DNA of 64,000 nt from the NCBI RefSeq assembly GCF_008974245.1, contig NZ_BBZI01000005.1, positions 62,001-126,000 of the forward strand, given 5' to 3'. The notes below the pieces were generated by a model that saw nothing but the letters and a program-made list of their open reading frames with translations, ran no database searches and was not told the DNA's origin. Positions 25,495 to 34,087 of this stretch are shown here, piece by piece. Every line of letters begins with the position of its first letter. The stretch's first letter is position 1. A program made the translations under genes and the position numbers. This DNA is from Streptomyces abyssomicinicus (GTDB taxonomy: Bacteria; Actinomycetota; Actinomycetes; Streptomycetales; Streptomycetaceae).

Positions 25495-26121
25495 GTGAAC
25501 ACCGCGCTGGTCGCGGGGCTGCTCGCGGGGTACGGGGTCGCCGTCCCGGTGGGGGCGGTCGGGGCGTACCTGGTGACGCTGACCGCGCGGACCACGCCGC
25601 GCACCGGCGCCTGCGCGGCGCTCGGGGTCGCCACGGCCGACGGGCTGTACGCGCTGCTGGCCGTCCTCGGCGGTTCCGCGCTCGCCGCGGTGATCCGGCC
25701 GTTCGCCGACCCGCTGCGGTGGGTGTCCGCGCTGGTGCTCGTCGCGGTGGCGGCGGCCGGAGCCGTCGGCGCCGTCCGCCGCCACCGCGCACGGCGGTCC
25801 GGGACCCGGACCGGGGAGAGCCCCACCGGTCCGGGCCGGGCCTACCTGACGCTGCTGGGGATCACCCTGCTGAACCCCATGACGGTGGTCTACTTCGCCG
25901 CCCTGGTGCTCGGCGGCCGGGCCGCCGTCGATCCCGCGCCGGCGGAACAGGCCGTGTTCGTGCTGGCCGTCCTCGCCGCCTCCGCGAGCTGGCAGCTGCT
26001 GCTCGCGGGAGGCGGCGCGCTGCTCGGGCGGGCACTGACCGGGGAACGGGGGCGGCTGGTGACCGCCCTCGCCTCCAGCGCCCTGGTCACGGCTCTGGCC
26101 GTGCGGCTGCTCCTGCCGTAG
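25495..26121 (+). CDS. LysE-family amino-acid/small-molecule exporter
   Basis: The product is ~208 residues with six predicted helices. The family pattern is visible: PVGAVGAYLVTLTARTTPRTGACAALGVATADGLYA near the N-terminus and GITLLNPMTVVYFAALV in the middle. The GTG at 25495 is a guess; GTG 25471 is also in frame and neither has a clear ribosome site. A 35-codon frame (25391-25498) ends in a GTGA overlap with this start but looks non-coding. It converges on the VOC gene with only 12 bp between stops. Confidence 0.85.
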   Translation: MNTALVAGLLAGYGVAVPVGAVGAYLVTLTARTTPRTGACAALGVATADGLYALLAVLGGSALAAVIRPFADPLRWVSALVLVAVAAAGAVGAVRRHRARRSGTRTGESPTGPGRAYLTLLGITLLNPMTVVYFAALVLGGRAAVDPAPAEQAVFVLAVLAASASWQLLLAGGGALLGRALTGERGRLVTALASSALVTALAVRLLLP

Positions 26122-26133
26122 CGGGCGGCCGGC

Positions 26134-26517
26134 CTACCAGCCGCCGTACGGCACGGTGATCAGTTCCATCGCATGGCCGGCGGGATCGAGGAAGTAGACG
26201 CCGCGGCCGCCGTCGTTGCGGTTGATCTCGCCGGGGCGGGTCTGCCGCGGGTCGGCCCAGTGCTCGATGCCGCGGGCCCTGATCCGCGCGTAGGCCGCGT
26301 CGAACTCCTCCTCGGAGACGAGGAAGGCGTAGTGCTGGGTGGCGATGTCACCCTCGGGGACGGTGGCGAAGTCGAGGGTGACGCCGTTGTCGAGGGCGAC
26401 CGCGACGAACGGCCCCCATTCGGCGGTGACGGCGAGGTCCAGCAGCTCCGCGAAGAAGCGGGCGGACTCCCGGTTGTCCCGGGCGTGGACGATGGTGTGG
26501 TTGAACCGGACGGACAA
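26134..26517 (-). CDS. VOC (glyoxalase/bleomycin-resistance fold) family protein
   Basis: The product is 127 residues. The TTG at 26517 follows GGAGG by 6 nt and gives MSVRFNHTIVHARD, the usual family start. Two beta-alpha-beta-beta-beta modules are visible, with metal-site candidates His in FNHTIVHARD, His in TQHYAFLV and Glu in GHAMELITVP. Many members are lyases or dioxygenases of unknown substrate. The function is not specified by the neighbours. Confidence 0.87.
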   Translation of the reverse strand: MSVRFNHTIVHARDNRESARFFAELLDLAVTAEWGPFVAVALDNGVTLDFATVPEGDIATQHYAFLVSEEEFDAAYARIRARGIEHWADPRQTRPGEINRNDGGRGVYFLDPAGHAMELITVPYGGW

Positions 26518-26625
26518 GGTATGCCTCCAACGGGCATATCCCGGCACCTCCATGCCCCACCCGGTCGGTGGCCGGCACGCGATGCGGCCACCGACTCTAG
26601 GGCAGACCCCGACCCCGGGGAAAGG

Positions 26626-28212
26626 TCAGATCTGGACCCCCGGCACCCGGTCCTCGACGACCACCGTGGCGCGGGTGGTGACCGGCGCGCCCGGCCGCTG
26701 GACGTAGGGCAGGACGCGGAAGTCGGTGGTCCAGCGCCGGTGGTCGACGCGGACACGGGCGTAGCCGCGCTGGGAGTTGAAGAACTTCATGTGCGGGTTG
26801 GCCGCGAGGAACGTCTCGCCGTCGGCGGTCATGTCCGCGCCGTCGCCGCCGCTGGTGATCGACGTACCGACGAACTCCGCGCCCACGGTCGGCGATCCGG
26901 GGTCCTGGTAGTCGCGCTTGAGGTCCCAGGCGTAGTTCTGGTGGCGGTCCCCGGTGACGACGACGAGGTTGCGCACGCCGCGCCGGTCGGCCTCGGCGAG
27001 GAGGCGGTTGCGGTCGGCGACGTAGCCGTCCCACGGGTCGAGCCAGACCAGTTCGGCCGGACCGGGGTCCTTGTCGGTCTGCCCCATCGGGGCCTGGTTG
27101 CCGAGGATCTGCCACTGCGCGGGGGAGCGGGAGAAGTTCTTCAGCACCCAGTCGCGCTGCCGGGCGCCGAGGATGGTGCGGTTCTCGTCGAACCGCGCGG
27201 TGCTGGTGGCCGACTCGCCGTCGCCGTCGGGCTGGTCGTCGCGGTACTGGCGGGTGTCCAGCATGGTGAGGTCGGCGAGGCGGCCGTAGGAGAGGCGGCG
27301 GTAGGCCTGGAGGTGGGGGCCCTGCGGCATCTGCGTGTGGCGCAGCGGCTGGTGCTCGTAGAGCGCCTGGAACGCGGCGGCGCGGCGCGCCCGGAAGACG
27401 GCGGGGTCCTGGTCGGGTTCGGTGTCGGCCTGGGAGAGGTCGCCCGCCCAGTTGTTCTCCACCTCGTGGTCGTCGAAGGTGACGACCCACGGGAAGCGGG
27501 CGTGGGCCTTCCTCAGCGGTTCCTCGGACTTGTAGAGGCCGTACTGGAGGCGGTAGCGGGCCAGGTCGAAGGTCTCGGTGTGGAACCTGGGGTCGGTCGT
27601 GACGCCGCGCCGGTTGGTGCGCACGCCCGACTCGTACAGGTAGTCGCCGAGGTGCACGACGAGGTCGAGGTCCTCCTCGGCCAGGTGGTCGTACGCCGTG
27701 AAGTAGCCGTCCTGCCAGGCCTGGCAGGAGGCGAAGGCGAACCGCAGGTCGGCGGGCTTCACGTGGGCCTGCGGGGTGGTGCGGGTGCGGCCGACGGGGG
27801 AGATGTGGCCGGCGGCGCGGAACCGGTAGTAGTACACGCGGTCGGGAAGCAGGCCGCCGACCTCCGGGTGGACGGAGTGCGCGAGTTCGGGGGTGGCGAC
27901 GACGCTGCCGCGGCGGACGATCAGGCGGAAGCGGCGGTCGGCCGCCACCTCGTACTGCACGCGGACCGGTACCCGCGGCATGCCGCCCAGGCCGTCGGCG
28001 GCGTGCGGGTCGGGGGCGAGCCGGGTCCACAGGACGACGCCGTCCGGCAGCGGGTCACCGGAGGCGACGCCGAGCGTGAACGGGTCGTCGGCGATGACGG
28101 GGGCGGCCCACGCGGAGCCGGAGGTCCAGAGTCCGGTGCCGAGCATCAGGGCTGCGGCGCCGGCGGAGCCGTGGCCCAGGACGCTTCTGCGGGACCGGTG
28201 CAGGTCGGCCAT
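26626..28212 (-). CDS. phoD: Secreted alkaline phosphatase/phosphodiesterase, PhoD family
   Basis: The product is 528 residues. The ATG at 28212 follows GAGGAGG. A Tat signal is clear: SRRSVLGHGSAGAAALMLG, with cleavage near SAWAAP. An N-terminal Fn3-like domain (~45-140) precedes the PhoD metallophosphatase domain: VVHLGDYLYE, TFDDHEVENNW, NQAPMGQ and VVTGDRHQNYAWDLK carry the metal ligands. These Ca/Fe-dependent enzymes cleave phosphodiesters outside the cell under phosphate limitation. I could not find a clear pair of PHO-box repeats in the 290 bp upstream. Confidence 0.95.
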   Translation of the reverse strand: MADLHRSRRSVLGHGSAGAAALMLGTGLWTSGSAWAAPVIADDPFTLGVASGDPLPDGVVLWTRLAPDPHAADGLGGMPRVPVRVQYEVAADRRFRLIVRRGSVVATPELAHSVHPEVGGLLPDRVYYYRFRAAGHISPVGRTRTTPQAHVKPADLRFAFASCQAWQDGYFTAYDHLAEEDLDLVVHLGDYLYESGVRTNRRGVTTDPRFHTETFDLARYRLQYGLYKSEEPLRKAHARFPWVVTFDDHEVENNWAGDLSQADTEPDQDPAVFRARRAAAFQALYEHQPLRHTQMPQGPHLQAYRRLSYGRLADLTMLDTRQYRDDQPDGDGESATSTARFDENRTILGARQRDWVLKNFSRSPAQWQILGNQAPMGQTDKDPGPAELVWLDPWDGYVADRNRLLAEADRRGVRNLVVVTGDRHQNYAWDLKRDYQDPGSPTVGAEFVGTSITSGGDGADMTADGETFLAANPHMKFFNSQRGYARVRVDHRRWTTDFRVLPYVQRPGAPVTTRATVVVEDRVPGVQI

Positions 28213-28502
28213 GGTGCCTCCTCGGAGGTCGGGCTGGGACATCCGGAAGGCTGCTCCCCGGCGGTGACATGGTGAGGGTGCCGGAGTGGCTGGTACGTGA
28301 ATTCGCGTGACGTGACGCGCCGAAAGGGTTCACCGGGACGACGGCCGACGCCCCGTCAGGGTGGCGCGGCGGTACGGCCGCACGCGCGGCGGGTCACATG
28401 CGGCACGCGGCGGGCCGGATGCCGCACGCGCGGCGGGTCGCGTGACGTGGACGGGCGGGTCGCGTGCGGGGAGGCGGGGCGGTCACCCGCCGGACGTGCC
28501 GT

Positions 28503-29132
28503 TCAGTCGCGCCCGGCGCCGGGTCCGTCGAACGGCCGGCCCATCAGGCGCAGGACCTCGTGGACCAGGTCGAGCAGTTCGCCCGGGTGCTCGGTCTCCA
28601 CCCAGGCGCGCATCGCGGTCCGCATGGAGGCCAGGAACGCCGCCGCGAGGACCCGCGAAGGGAGCGGCTCGGCGCCCCGTCCGGCGAGGACGGCGGCCAG
28701 GTCCTGTTCCAGCCGCGCGTGGGTGGCGAGCTGCCGGCCCAGCAGGGACGGGTGGCGCAGGGCGAGCCGGGTACGGGTGATCGTCTCGCGGTCGGGGAAG
28801 ACCGGGCCGGGCTCCAGGGTGCGCAGGGCGGCGCCGAGCGCGGCCCAGGGGGACTCGCCGGAGGGCCGGTCGGCGACCTCGCGCAGCAGGGCGGCGGCCT
28901 GCTGCTCCTCGCCCCACAGGACGGCGTCCTCCTTGGTGGCGAAGTAGTTGGAGAAGGTCCGGCGGGAGACCCCGGCCTCGTCCGCGATCGCCTCGACCGT
29001 GACGTGGTCCAGGCCGTGCTGGACCGTCAGGCGCAGCGCGGCGCGGTGCACCGCCTCGCGGGTGGCGGCCTTCTTCCGTTCGCGCAGGCCCGGGGCTCCG
29101 CCCGGGGCGGCGGTGCGGTCGGTGATGTCCAT
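28503..29132 (-). CDS. TetR-family regulator, divergent from an MFS efflux gene
   Basis: The product is 209 residues. The DNA-binding helix-turn-helix (~30-62) reads TVEAIADEAGVSRRTFSNYFATKEDAV, and the C-terminal ligand domain is helical. The ATG at 29132 has no ribosome site, so the message may be leaderless; a longer frame upstream is not needed. Divergent TetR/MFS pairs are usually self-regulated drug-efflux units, and a perfect 13-bp palindrome lies between the two genes. Confidence 0.92.
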   Translation of the reverse strand: MDITDRTAAPGGAPGLRERKKAATREAVHRAALRLTVQHGLDHVTVEAIADEAGVSRRTFSNYFATKEDAVLWGEEQQAAALLREVADRPSGESPWAALGAALRTLEPGPVFPDRETITRTRLALRHPSLLGRQLATHARLEQDLAAVLAGRGAEPLPSRVLAAAFLASMRTAMRAWVETEHPGELLDLVHEVLRLMGRPFDGPGAGRD

Positions 29133-29180
29133 CGCGGCAATGGTAAGGCCAAGGCAAGAAAAATGCCCAATGAGCAAAGT

Positions 29181-29193
29181 TGCACAGTGTGCA
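29181..29193. promoter_or_regulatory. Palindromic operator candidate TGCACAGTGTGCA
   Basis: A perfect 13-bp inverted repeat lies in the 133-bp gap between the TetR regulator and the MFS transporter. The surrounding sequence is unusually AT-rich, as expected for promoters. It is the most likely binding site for the adjacent TetR protein. Confidence 0.6.
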
Positions 29194-29265
29194 TGTATCT
29201 TGAAGACATCCCCCTCACTTCCCGAGGGCATTCCCTTTTCCTCGTTCCTTCTCCGGAGGTCCTTC

Positions 29266-30876
29266 TTGAGCGCGCCCGTCGCCGACGCCACCGATGCCGC
29301 ACCGCCCGGGGGTGACGCCGCCCCGAAGATGGGTCACCGGGCCGTCCTGAGGGCGATGAGCGGCCTGCTCCTGCTGCTGTTCGTCACCATGATCAGCAGC
29401 ACCATCGTCTCCGTCGCGCTGCCGCAGATCATCGGAGCGCTGAAGGGCACGCAGTCGCAGTACACGTGGGTGGTCACCGCGATGCTGCTCACCTCGACCG
29501 CCTCCACGCCGATCTGGGGCAAGCTCGCCGACCTCTTCAGCAAGAAGGCGCTGCTCCAGACGGCGATCGTGATCTTCTTCGTCTCCTCGCTCGGAGCCGG
29601 CTTCGCGCAGAACACCGAGACGCTGATCGCCTTCCGCGCCGTGCAGGGCCTCGGCATGGGCGCGCTGCAGGTCCTGGTCCAGGTGATCATCGCCGCGATG
29701 ATCAGCCCCAAGGAGCGCGGCCGCTACAACGGCTACCTCGGCGGCGTGATGGCCGTGGCGACGGTCGGCGGACCGCTGCTCGGCGGCGCCATCGCCGACG
29801 CCTCGTGGCTCGGCTGGCGCTGGTGCTTCTTCTTCGCCCTGCCGTTCACGGCCGTCGCCTTCGTGATCCTCTCCAGGACGCTGAAGCTCCCGGTGGTGGA
29901 GCGCGGCGGCGACAAGCCCAAGGTCGACTACCTGGGCGCGACCCTGATCGCCGCCGGCGTCAGCCTGCTGCTCCTGTGGGTCACCTTCGTGGACAACGAG
30001 TTCGCCTGGATCTCCTGGGAGACCGGCGCCATGGTCGGCGGCTCGGTGGTCCTGCTCGGCCTCGCCGTGTTCGTCGAGTCGCGGGTCCCCGAGCCCGTCG
30101 TGCCGCTGAAGGTCATCAAGCGCCGTGACCCGGCGCTGGCGATCATCGCGAGCCTGGCGGTCGGTGTGGCCATGTTCGGCGGCGCCGTCTTCCTGGGCCA
30201 GTACTTCCAGATCGGCCGCGGCTACTCGCCCACCAAGGCCGGCCTGATGACCATCCCGATGATGGCGGGCGTGCTGATCTCCTCGACGATCGCGGGACGA
30301 CTGGTCTCCAAGAGCGGCCGGGTCAAGCCGTACATCGTCTCCGGCACCGTGATCCTCACGCTCGGCTTCCTGACCCTGTCGGTGATCGACCACACGACGC
30401 CGATGTGGCACGTCTTCGGCGGCATGTTCCTCATCGGCGTGGGCGTCGGCATGTCGATGCAGAACCTGGTCCTCGTGCTCCAGAACACCGTGCCGCTCGC
30501 CGAGCTCGGCGCGGCCAGCGCCTCGATCACCTTCTTCCGCTCGCTCGGTGGCACCATCGGCGTGTCGGTCCTCGGCGCCGTCCTCGCCAACGGGGTCTCC
30601 ACGAAGATCGCCGACGGCCTGCGCAAGCTCGGCGTGGACACCTCGGGCGGCGGCGCCGAGGCGGGCGGCAACCTCGACATCGCCGCCATGCCCGCGCCGA
30701 TCCAGGAGATCGTCCGCGCGGCCTACGGCGAGGCCACCGGCCAGATCTTCCTGGTCGCGGCGGCGGTCGCGGTCCTCGGCATCGTCGCGACCCTCTTCCT
30801 CACCTCCACCGAGCTGCGCGACAGCGTGGACCTCGAGGTCGAGGGCGCGCAGGGCCAGGAGACGGCGAAGGTCTGA
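29266..30876 (+). CDS. DHA2-type MFS multidrug efflux transporter (14 helices)
   Basis: The product is 536 residues. The TTG at 29266 lies 6 nt after GGAGG. About 14 hydrophobic segments; motif A-like GKLADLFSKKALLQ, motif B FRAVQGLGMGALQ and motif C GGPLLGGAIAD mark it as a proton-driven antiporter of the EmrB/QacA group. The divergent TetR gene probably controls it. A 20-bp hairpin terminator follows. Confidence 0.94.
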   Translation: MSAPVADATDAAPPGGDAAPKMGHRAVLRAMSGLLLLLFVTMISSTIVSVALPQIIGALKGTQSQYTWVVTAMLLTSTASTPIWGKLADLFSKKALLQTAIVIFFVSSLGAGFAQNTETLIAFRAVQGLGMGALQVLVQVIIAAMISPKERGRYNGYLGGVMAVATVGGPLLGGAIADASWLGWRWCFFFALPFTAVAFVILSRTLKLPVVERGGDKPKVDYLGATLIAAGVSLLLLWVTFVDNEFAWISWETGAMVGGSVVLLGLAVFVESRVPEPVVPLKVIKRRDPALAIIASLAVGVAMFGGAVFLGQYFQIGRGYSPTKAGLMTIPMMAGVLISSTIAGRLVSKSGRVKPYIVSGTVILTLGFLTLSVIDHTTPMWHVFGGMFLIGVGVGMSMQNLVLVLQNTVPLAELGAASASITFFRSLGGTIGVSVLGAVLANGVSTKIADGLRKLGVDTSGGGAEAGGNLDIAAMPAPIQEIVRAAYGEATGQIFLVAAAVAVLGIVATLFLTSTELRDSVDLEVEGAQGQETAKV

Positions 30877-30892
30877 TCCCGGTCCGCTCCGC

Positions 30893-30939
30893 ACGCCCGT
30901 GGGGCCGCCCCCGTGTCAGGGGGGCGGCCCCACGGGCGT
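30893..30939. terminator. Strong bidirectional hairpin terminator
   Basis: A 20-bp perfect stem (30893-30912 with 30920-30939) closes a 7-nt loop between the convergent MFS and SDR genes and should serve both. Confidence 0.9.
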
Positions 30940-30954
30940 TCCCGCCGTCCGGTG

Positions 30955-31722
30955 TCACACGCAGGTGTAGCCGCCGTCGACCAGGTGGTAGCTGCCGGTG
31001 ACGAAGGAGGCCCGGTCGGACAGCAGGAAGGCCGTCAGTTCGGCGACCTCCTCGCTCCGGCCCAGGCGGCCGACCGGGTGAAGGCCCACCAGGGCGTCAC
31101 GGGTCTCGGCGTCCAGGTTCTCCAGCAGCGGCGTCTCGATGAAGCCGGGACCCACGGAGTTGATCCGGATGTTCTTCGCGGCGTACTCCACGGCGGCGCA
31201 CTTGGTCAGGCCCAGCACGCCGTGCTTGGCGGCGACGTACGCGGAGGAGCCGCTGAAGGCCACCGAGCCGAGGATGGAGGAGACGTTCACGATGGAGCCG
31301 CCCTTGCCGGACCGCTCCATCTCCTCGATCTCGTAGCGCACGGAGAAGAAGACGCCGTCCAGGTTGATGCGCACCACACGGTCCCAGTTGGCCAGCGTCT
31401 GCTCGCCGGTGGGGGCGCTGTCGCCGCCGATGCCGGCGTTGTTGACGCCCAGGTGCAGGCCCCCGAAGGTGTCGACGGTGAAGCGGACGGCGGCCTGGAC
31501 GGAGGCGGCGTCGGAGACGTCGACGGTGAAGGGGGCGGCTTCGAAGCCGTCCCTCCTCAGGTCGGCGGCGGCCCGCTCGGCGCCCTCGGCGTTGTAGTCG
31601 GCGATCACGACCTGGGCGCCGCCCTCCGCGAGGCGGCGGGCGATGGCCAGGCCGATGCCGGAGGCCGACCCGGTGACGAGGGCGGCGCGCCCGGCGAACT
31701 CGGTGGCGTAGTCGGTGCTCAC
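30955..31722 (-). CDS. Short-chain dehydrogenase/reductase (SDR)
   Basis: The product is 255 residues of classical SDR type: TGSASGIGLAIA (nucleotide loop), D at ~42 after the second strand suggesting NAD preference, NNAGIGG, catalytic Ser in NVSSILG, and Y-V-A-A-K. It is probably an oxidoreductase for a small alcohol or ketone; the zinc alcohol dehydrogenase gene follows upstream on the same strand. The GTG start at 31722 lies within a 13-bp tandem duplication of its own start region. Confidence 0.92.
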   Translation of the reverse strand: MSTDYATEFAGRAALVTGSASGIGLAIARRLAEGGAQVVIADYNAEGAERAAADLRRDGFEAAPFTVDVSDAASVQAAVRFTVDTFGGLHLGVNNAGIGGDSAPTGEQTLANWDRVVRINLDGVFFSVRYEIEEMERSGKGGSIVNVSSILGSVAFSGSSAYVAAKHGVLGLTKCAAVEYAAKNIRINSVGPGFIETPLLENLDAETRDALVGLHPVGRLGRSEEVAELTAFLLSDRASFVTGSYHLVDGGYTCV

Positions 31723-31949
31723 AGTCGGTGCTCACTTTCCTGGTGTGCGGCCGACCCGGGCGCGCGACCGACCCGGGCGCGCGGCCGGGGTGTCGGGTCG
31801 CGGCGCACGCGGCGGGGATCATCCTCCCGGGCGATCTGTGTCGATTCGTTCGCATGGGCACCGTAAACCGGATGCGCCCGGCGGGCACGTCGGGTGCGAC
31901 GGAGCACCGGGCCGAGGCCGGGGCGCCGGCCGGCCGGCAGGGCGGCGGG

Positions 31950-32990
31950 TCAGCCGCCGGGCAGGACCACCGCGCGGCCGTTGACCCGACCCTCGTGCAG
32001 GCGGGCGTACGCGTCGGGGGCCTCGTCCAGGGAGAACCGCTCGGTGTGGACCGAGACCGCCCCGGCACGGGCCAGGTCCAGGACCTCGATCAGCTCCCCG
32101 CGGGTGCCCCAGTAGGGCGCGGCCACCGACACCTCGAAGGGCAGCAGGCCGAACCCGACGGGCAGCCCCGCGCCGGCGATGCCCACGATGGTGATGTCGC
32201 CCTCGACGCCGACCGAGCCGGCGGCCGTCCGCACGGTGGGCTCCGCGCCGACGAAGTCCAGGACCACCTGCGCGCCCAGGCCGTCGGTGAGTTCCCGGAC
32301 CCGGCCGGCGGCCTGGGCGTCCGACAGAACGGTCTCGTCCGCGCCGACGGTGCGGGCGAGCTCCAGCTTCTCCTCGCTGACGTCCATGGCGATCACCCGG
32401 GCCGGGGTCAGCACCCGCAGCAGCTGGATGGCGACGTGGCCGAGGCCGCCGGTGCCGATCACCACGGCGGTGGAGCCCGGCACCAGCTGGTGCAGCGAGC
32501 GCTTGACGGCGTGGTACGGGGTGAGGCCCGCGTCGGTCAGCGGCACCACCTCCGCGGGGTCCAGGCCGTCGATCGGCGTCAGGTGGCGCGGCGAGTCGAC
32601 GACCAGGTACTCGGCCATCGCGCCGGGCGCGCCCAGGCCGGGCGGGTTGATGCCGCGCTCCCGGGCGACCAGGCAGTAGTTCTCCTTGCCCTCGGCGCAC
32701 TTCGCGCACAGGCCGCAGCCCCACGGACCGTAGACGGCGACCGGATCGCCCTCGGCGAGACCGGTGACGCCCGCGCCCAGCGCGGCGACGGTGCCGGCGC
32801 CCTCGTGGCCGAGCGTCATGGGCAGCTGGTAGGGGAACCCCTCGGCGGGCCACTCCATCACGGCGATGTCGGAGTGGCAGACGCCGGCGGCGGTCACCTT
32901 CAGCAGGACCTCGCCCGGTCCGGGCTCCGGGTCGGGGACGGTCACCACCTCGGGCGCGGAGCCGATGGTGCGGTACTGGAGAGCCTTCAT
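31950..32990 (-). CDS. Zinc-dependent NAD(P) alcohol dehydrogenase
   Basis: The product is 346 residues of the medium-chain family. Catalytic zinc ligands: Cys in GVCHSD, His in LGHEGAG, and Asp in LTDAGLTPYHA. The structural zinc lobe is complete (WGCGLCAKCAEGKENYC). The nucleotide fold has GTGGLGHVAIQLL with Asp at the second-strand end (AMDVS), which favours NAD. The ATG at 32990 follows GGAGGAGG. It belongs to the minus-strand run with the SDR (227 bp apart) and the TetR gene. Confidence 0.94.
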   Translation of the reverse strand: MKALQYRTIGSAPEVVTVPDPEPGPGEVLLKVTAAGVCHSDIAVMEWPAEGFPYQLPMTLGHEGAGTVAALGAGVTGLAEGDPVAVYGPWGCGLCAKCAEGKENYCLVARERGINPPGLGAPGAMAEYLVVDSPRHLTPIDGLDPAEVVPLTDAGLTPYHAVKRSLHQLVPGSTAVVIGTGGLGHVAIQLLRVLTPARVIAMDVSEEKLELARTVGADETVLSDAQAAGRVRELTDGLGAQVVLDFVGAEPTVRTAAGSVGVEGDITIVGIAGAGLPVGFGLLPFEVSVAAPYWGTRGELIEVLDLARAGAVSVHTERFSLDEAPDAYARLHEGRVNGRAVVLPGG

Positions 32991-33150
32991 GTCGAACCGG
33001 CCTCCTCCGGAAGACGGGGGCGGGAAGCGGCCCCGGGCGGGCACGCGTCCACCGGGTACCCAGTGCGGCGCTCCCGGTGGACCCGAGGCCGGGCAGGTCC
33101 GCGGCGGCGTCGGGCCGCATCCGCGGCCGGGGCGGCCCGGGCGGGGTGCG

Positions 33151-33822
33151 TCAGGCCGGGCCCCGCCCGCCGTCCTCCAGCGCCGGGGTGACCGTGCGGC
33201 GCAGCAGGGCGTGGACGACGTCCGCGTAGGAGTCCGTGCCGGGCTGGTCCACCCACAGCTCCACCGCCAGGCGCAGCGAGCCGTTGACGACCAGGGCGAG
33301 GGCCTGCGCCTCGGGGGAACCGGCGGGCAGGCCGGTGCGCTCCGCCAGCAGCGGGACCATGACGCGCTCCGCCTCGTAGTGGAGGTCCAGCCAGACCGAG
33401 CGCAGTCCGGGTTCCGCGCGGGTCAGGCGGAGCAGTTCGCGCAGGGTCCCCATCTCGGGGTCGGAGTCGGCCGGCGGCCACAGCGGCCCGGTGATCTCGT
33501 GCAGCGGACGGTCCGCGGGCCAGGCGCGCAGGGTGGTGACGAACCGCTCCACCGCCACCGTGAGCAGGGGCCGCACGCACTCCTCCTTGCGCGCGAAGTA
33601 GCGGCTGAGGGTCCGGGTGGAGACGCCTACGGCGCGGGCGACGTCGTCCCAGGAGGTCGCCGCGAGGCCCCGTGCGGCGAAGAGGCGCACCGCCTCGTGC
33701 GCGATCTCCAGGCGGGTGGCCTCCTTGCGGCGCTCGGTCAGCGGGGGGCGGCCCGGCCGCCGGGGGCCGCGGGCCGCGTCCGGGGAGTCGCCGGCGCCGT
33801 CCGCCCTGCCTGGCCCTTCCAT
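33151..33822 (-). CDS. TetR/AcrR-family regulator
   Basis: The product is 223 residues. A basic N-terminal arm (~15-35, RRPGRPPLTERRKEATR) precedes the helix-turn-helix (ATSWDDVARAVGVSTRTLSRYFARKEECV). The C-terminal domain is helical. The ATG at 33822 follows GGGAGG. It is divergent from the second alcohol dehydrogenase, whose promoter carries a long imperfect palindrome likely to be its operator. Confidence 0.92.
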   Translation of the reverse strand: MEGPGRADGAGDSPDAARGPRRPGRPPLTERRKEATRLEIAHEAVRLFAARGLAATSWDDVARAVGVSTRTLSRYFARKEECVRPLLTVAVERFVTTLRAWPADRPLHEITGPLWPPADSDPEMGTLRELLRLTRAEPGLRSVWLDLHYEAERVMVPLLAERTGLPAGSPEAQALALVVNGSLRLAVELWVDQPGTDSYADVVHALLRRTVTPALEDGGRGPA

Positions 33823-33963
33823 ACCTGCCCCTCCCGCCGTTGGGTCCCGCCGTTTCCGCAGGTGGGCCCAGGTGCGGGGCCCGCGTCACGAGGTTACCGC
33901 GCGGGTGCGGCGCGCCGGGACGGCCGTGGCCGGACCCGGCCCGCCGCGAGGGCGAGGGTTTTT

Positions 33964-33996
33964 TGTCAGATCCGGACTTGTTGTCCTGATCAGACA
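33964..33996. promoter_or_regulatory. Operator candidate for the TetR regulator
   Basis: Two 14-nt arms (33964-33977 and 33983-33996) match in 12 of 14 positions as an inverted repeat around a 5-nt spacer. The core of the right arm is itself the palindrome CTGATCAG. The site overlaps the -35 of the alcohol dehydrogenase promoter. Confidence 0.65.
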
Positions 33997-34010
33997 GAAA
34001 GGCGTAGCGT
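33981..34010 (+). promoter_or_regulatory. Promoter of the second alcohol dehydrogenase
   Basis: TTGTCC (33981-33986) and TAGCGT (34005-34010) are separated by 18 nt and fit the Streptomyces housekeeping pattern. The -35 and spacer overlap the palindromic operator. Confidence 0.55.
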
Positions 34011-34087
34011 GGTGGGGCGCGGCGGCGCACCCACCGGTCGCCGCGGCGTCCCGGAAGCACCCCACGCACAACAGGAGGGCCGGTCCG

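Noticed and set aside
25391..25498. 35-codon frame ending in a GTGA overlap with the LysE-type gene
   Set aside because: No ribosome site, Arg/Pro-rich, no sign of conservation; overlap may be chance. Noted only as a remote leader-peptide possibility.
26626..28502. PHO boxes in front of phoD
   Set aside because: I looked for paired 11-bp direct repeats of the PhoP type upstream of 28212 and saw none that were convincing.
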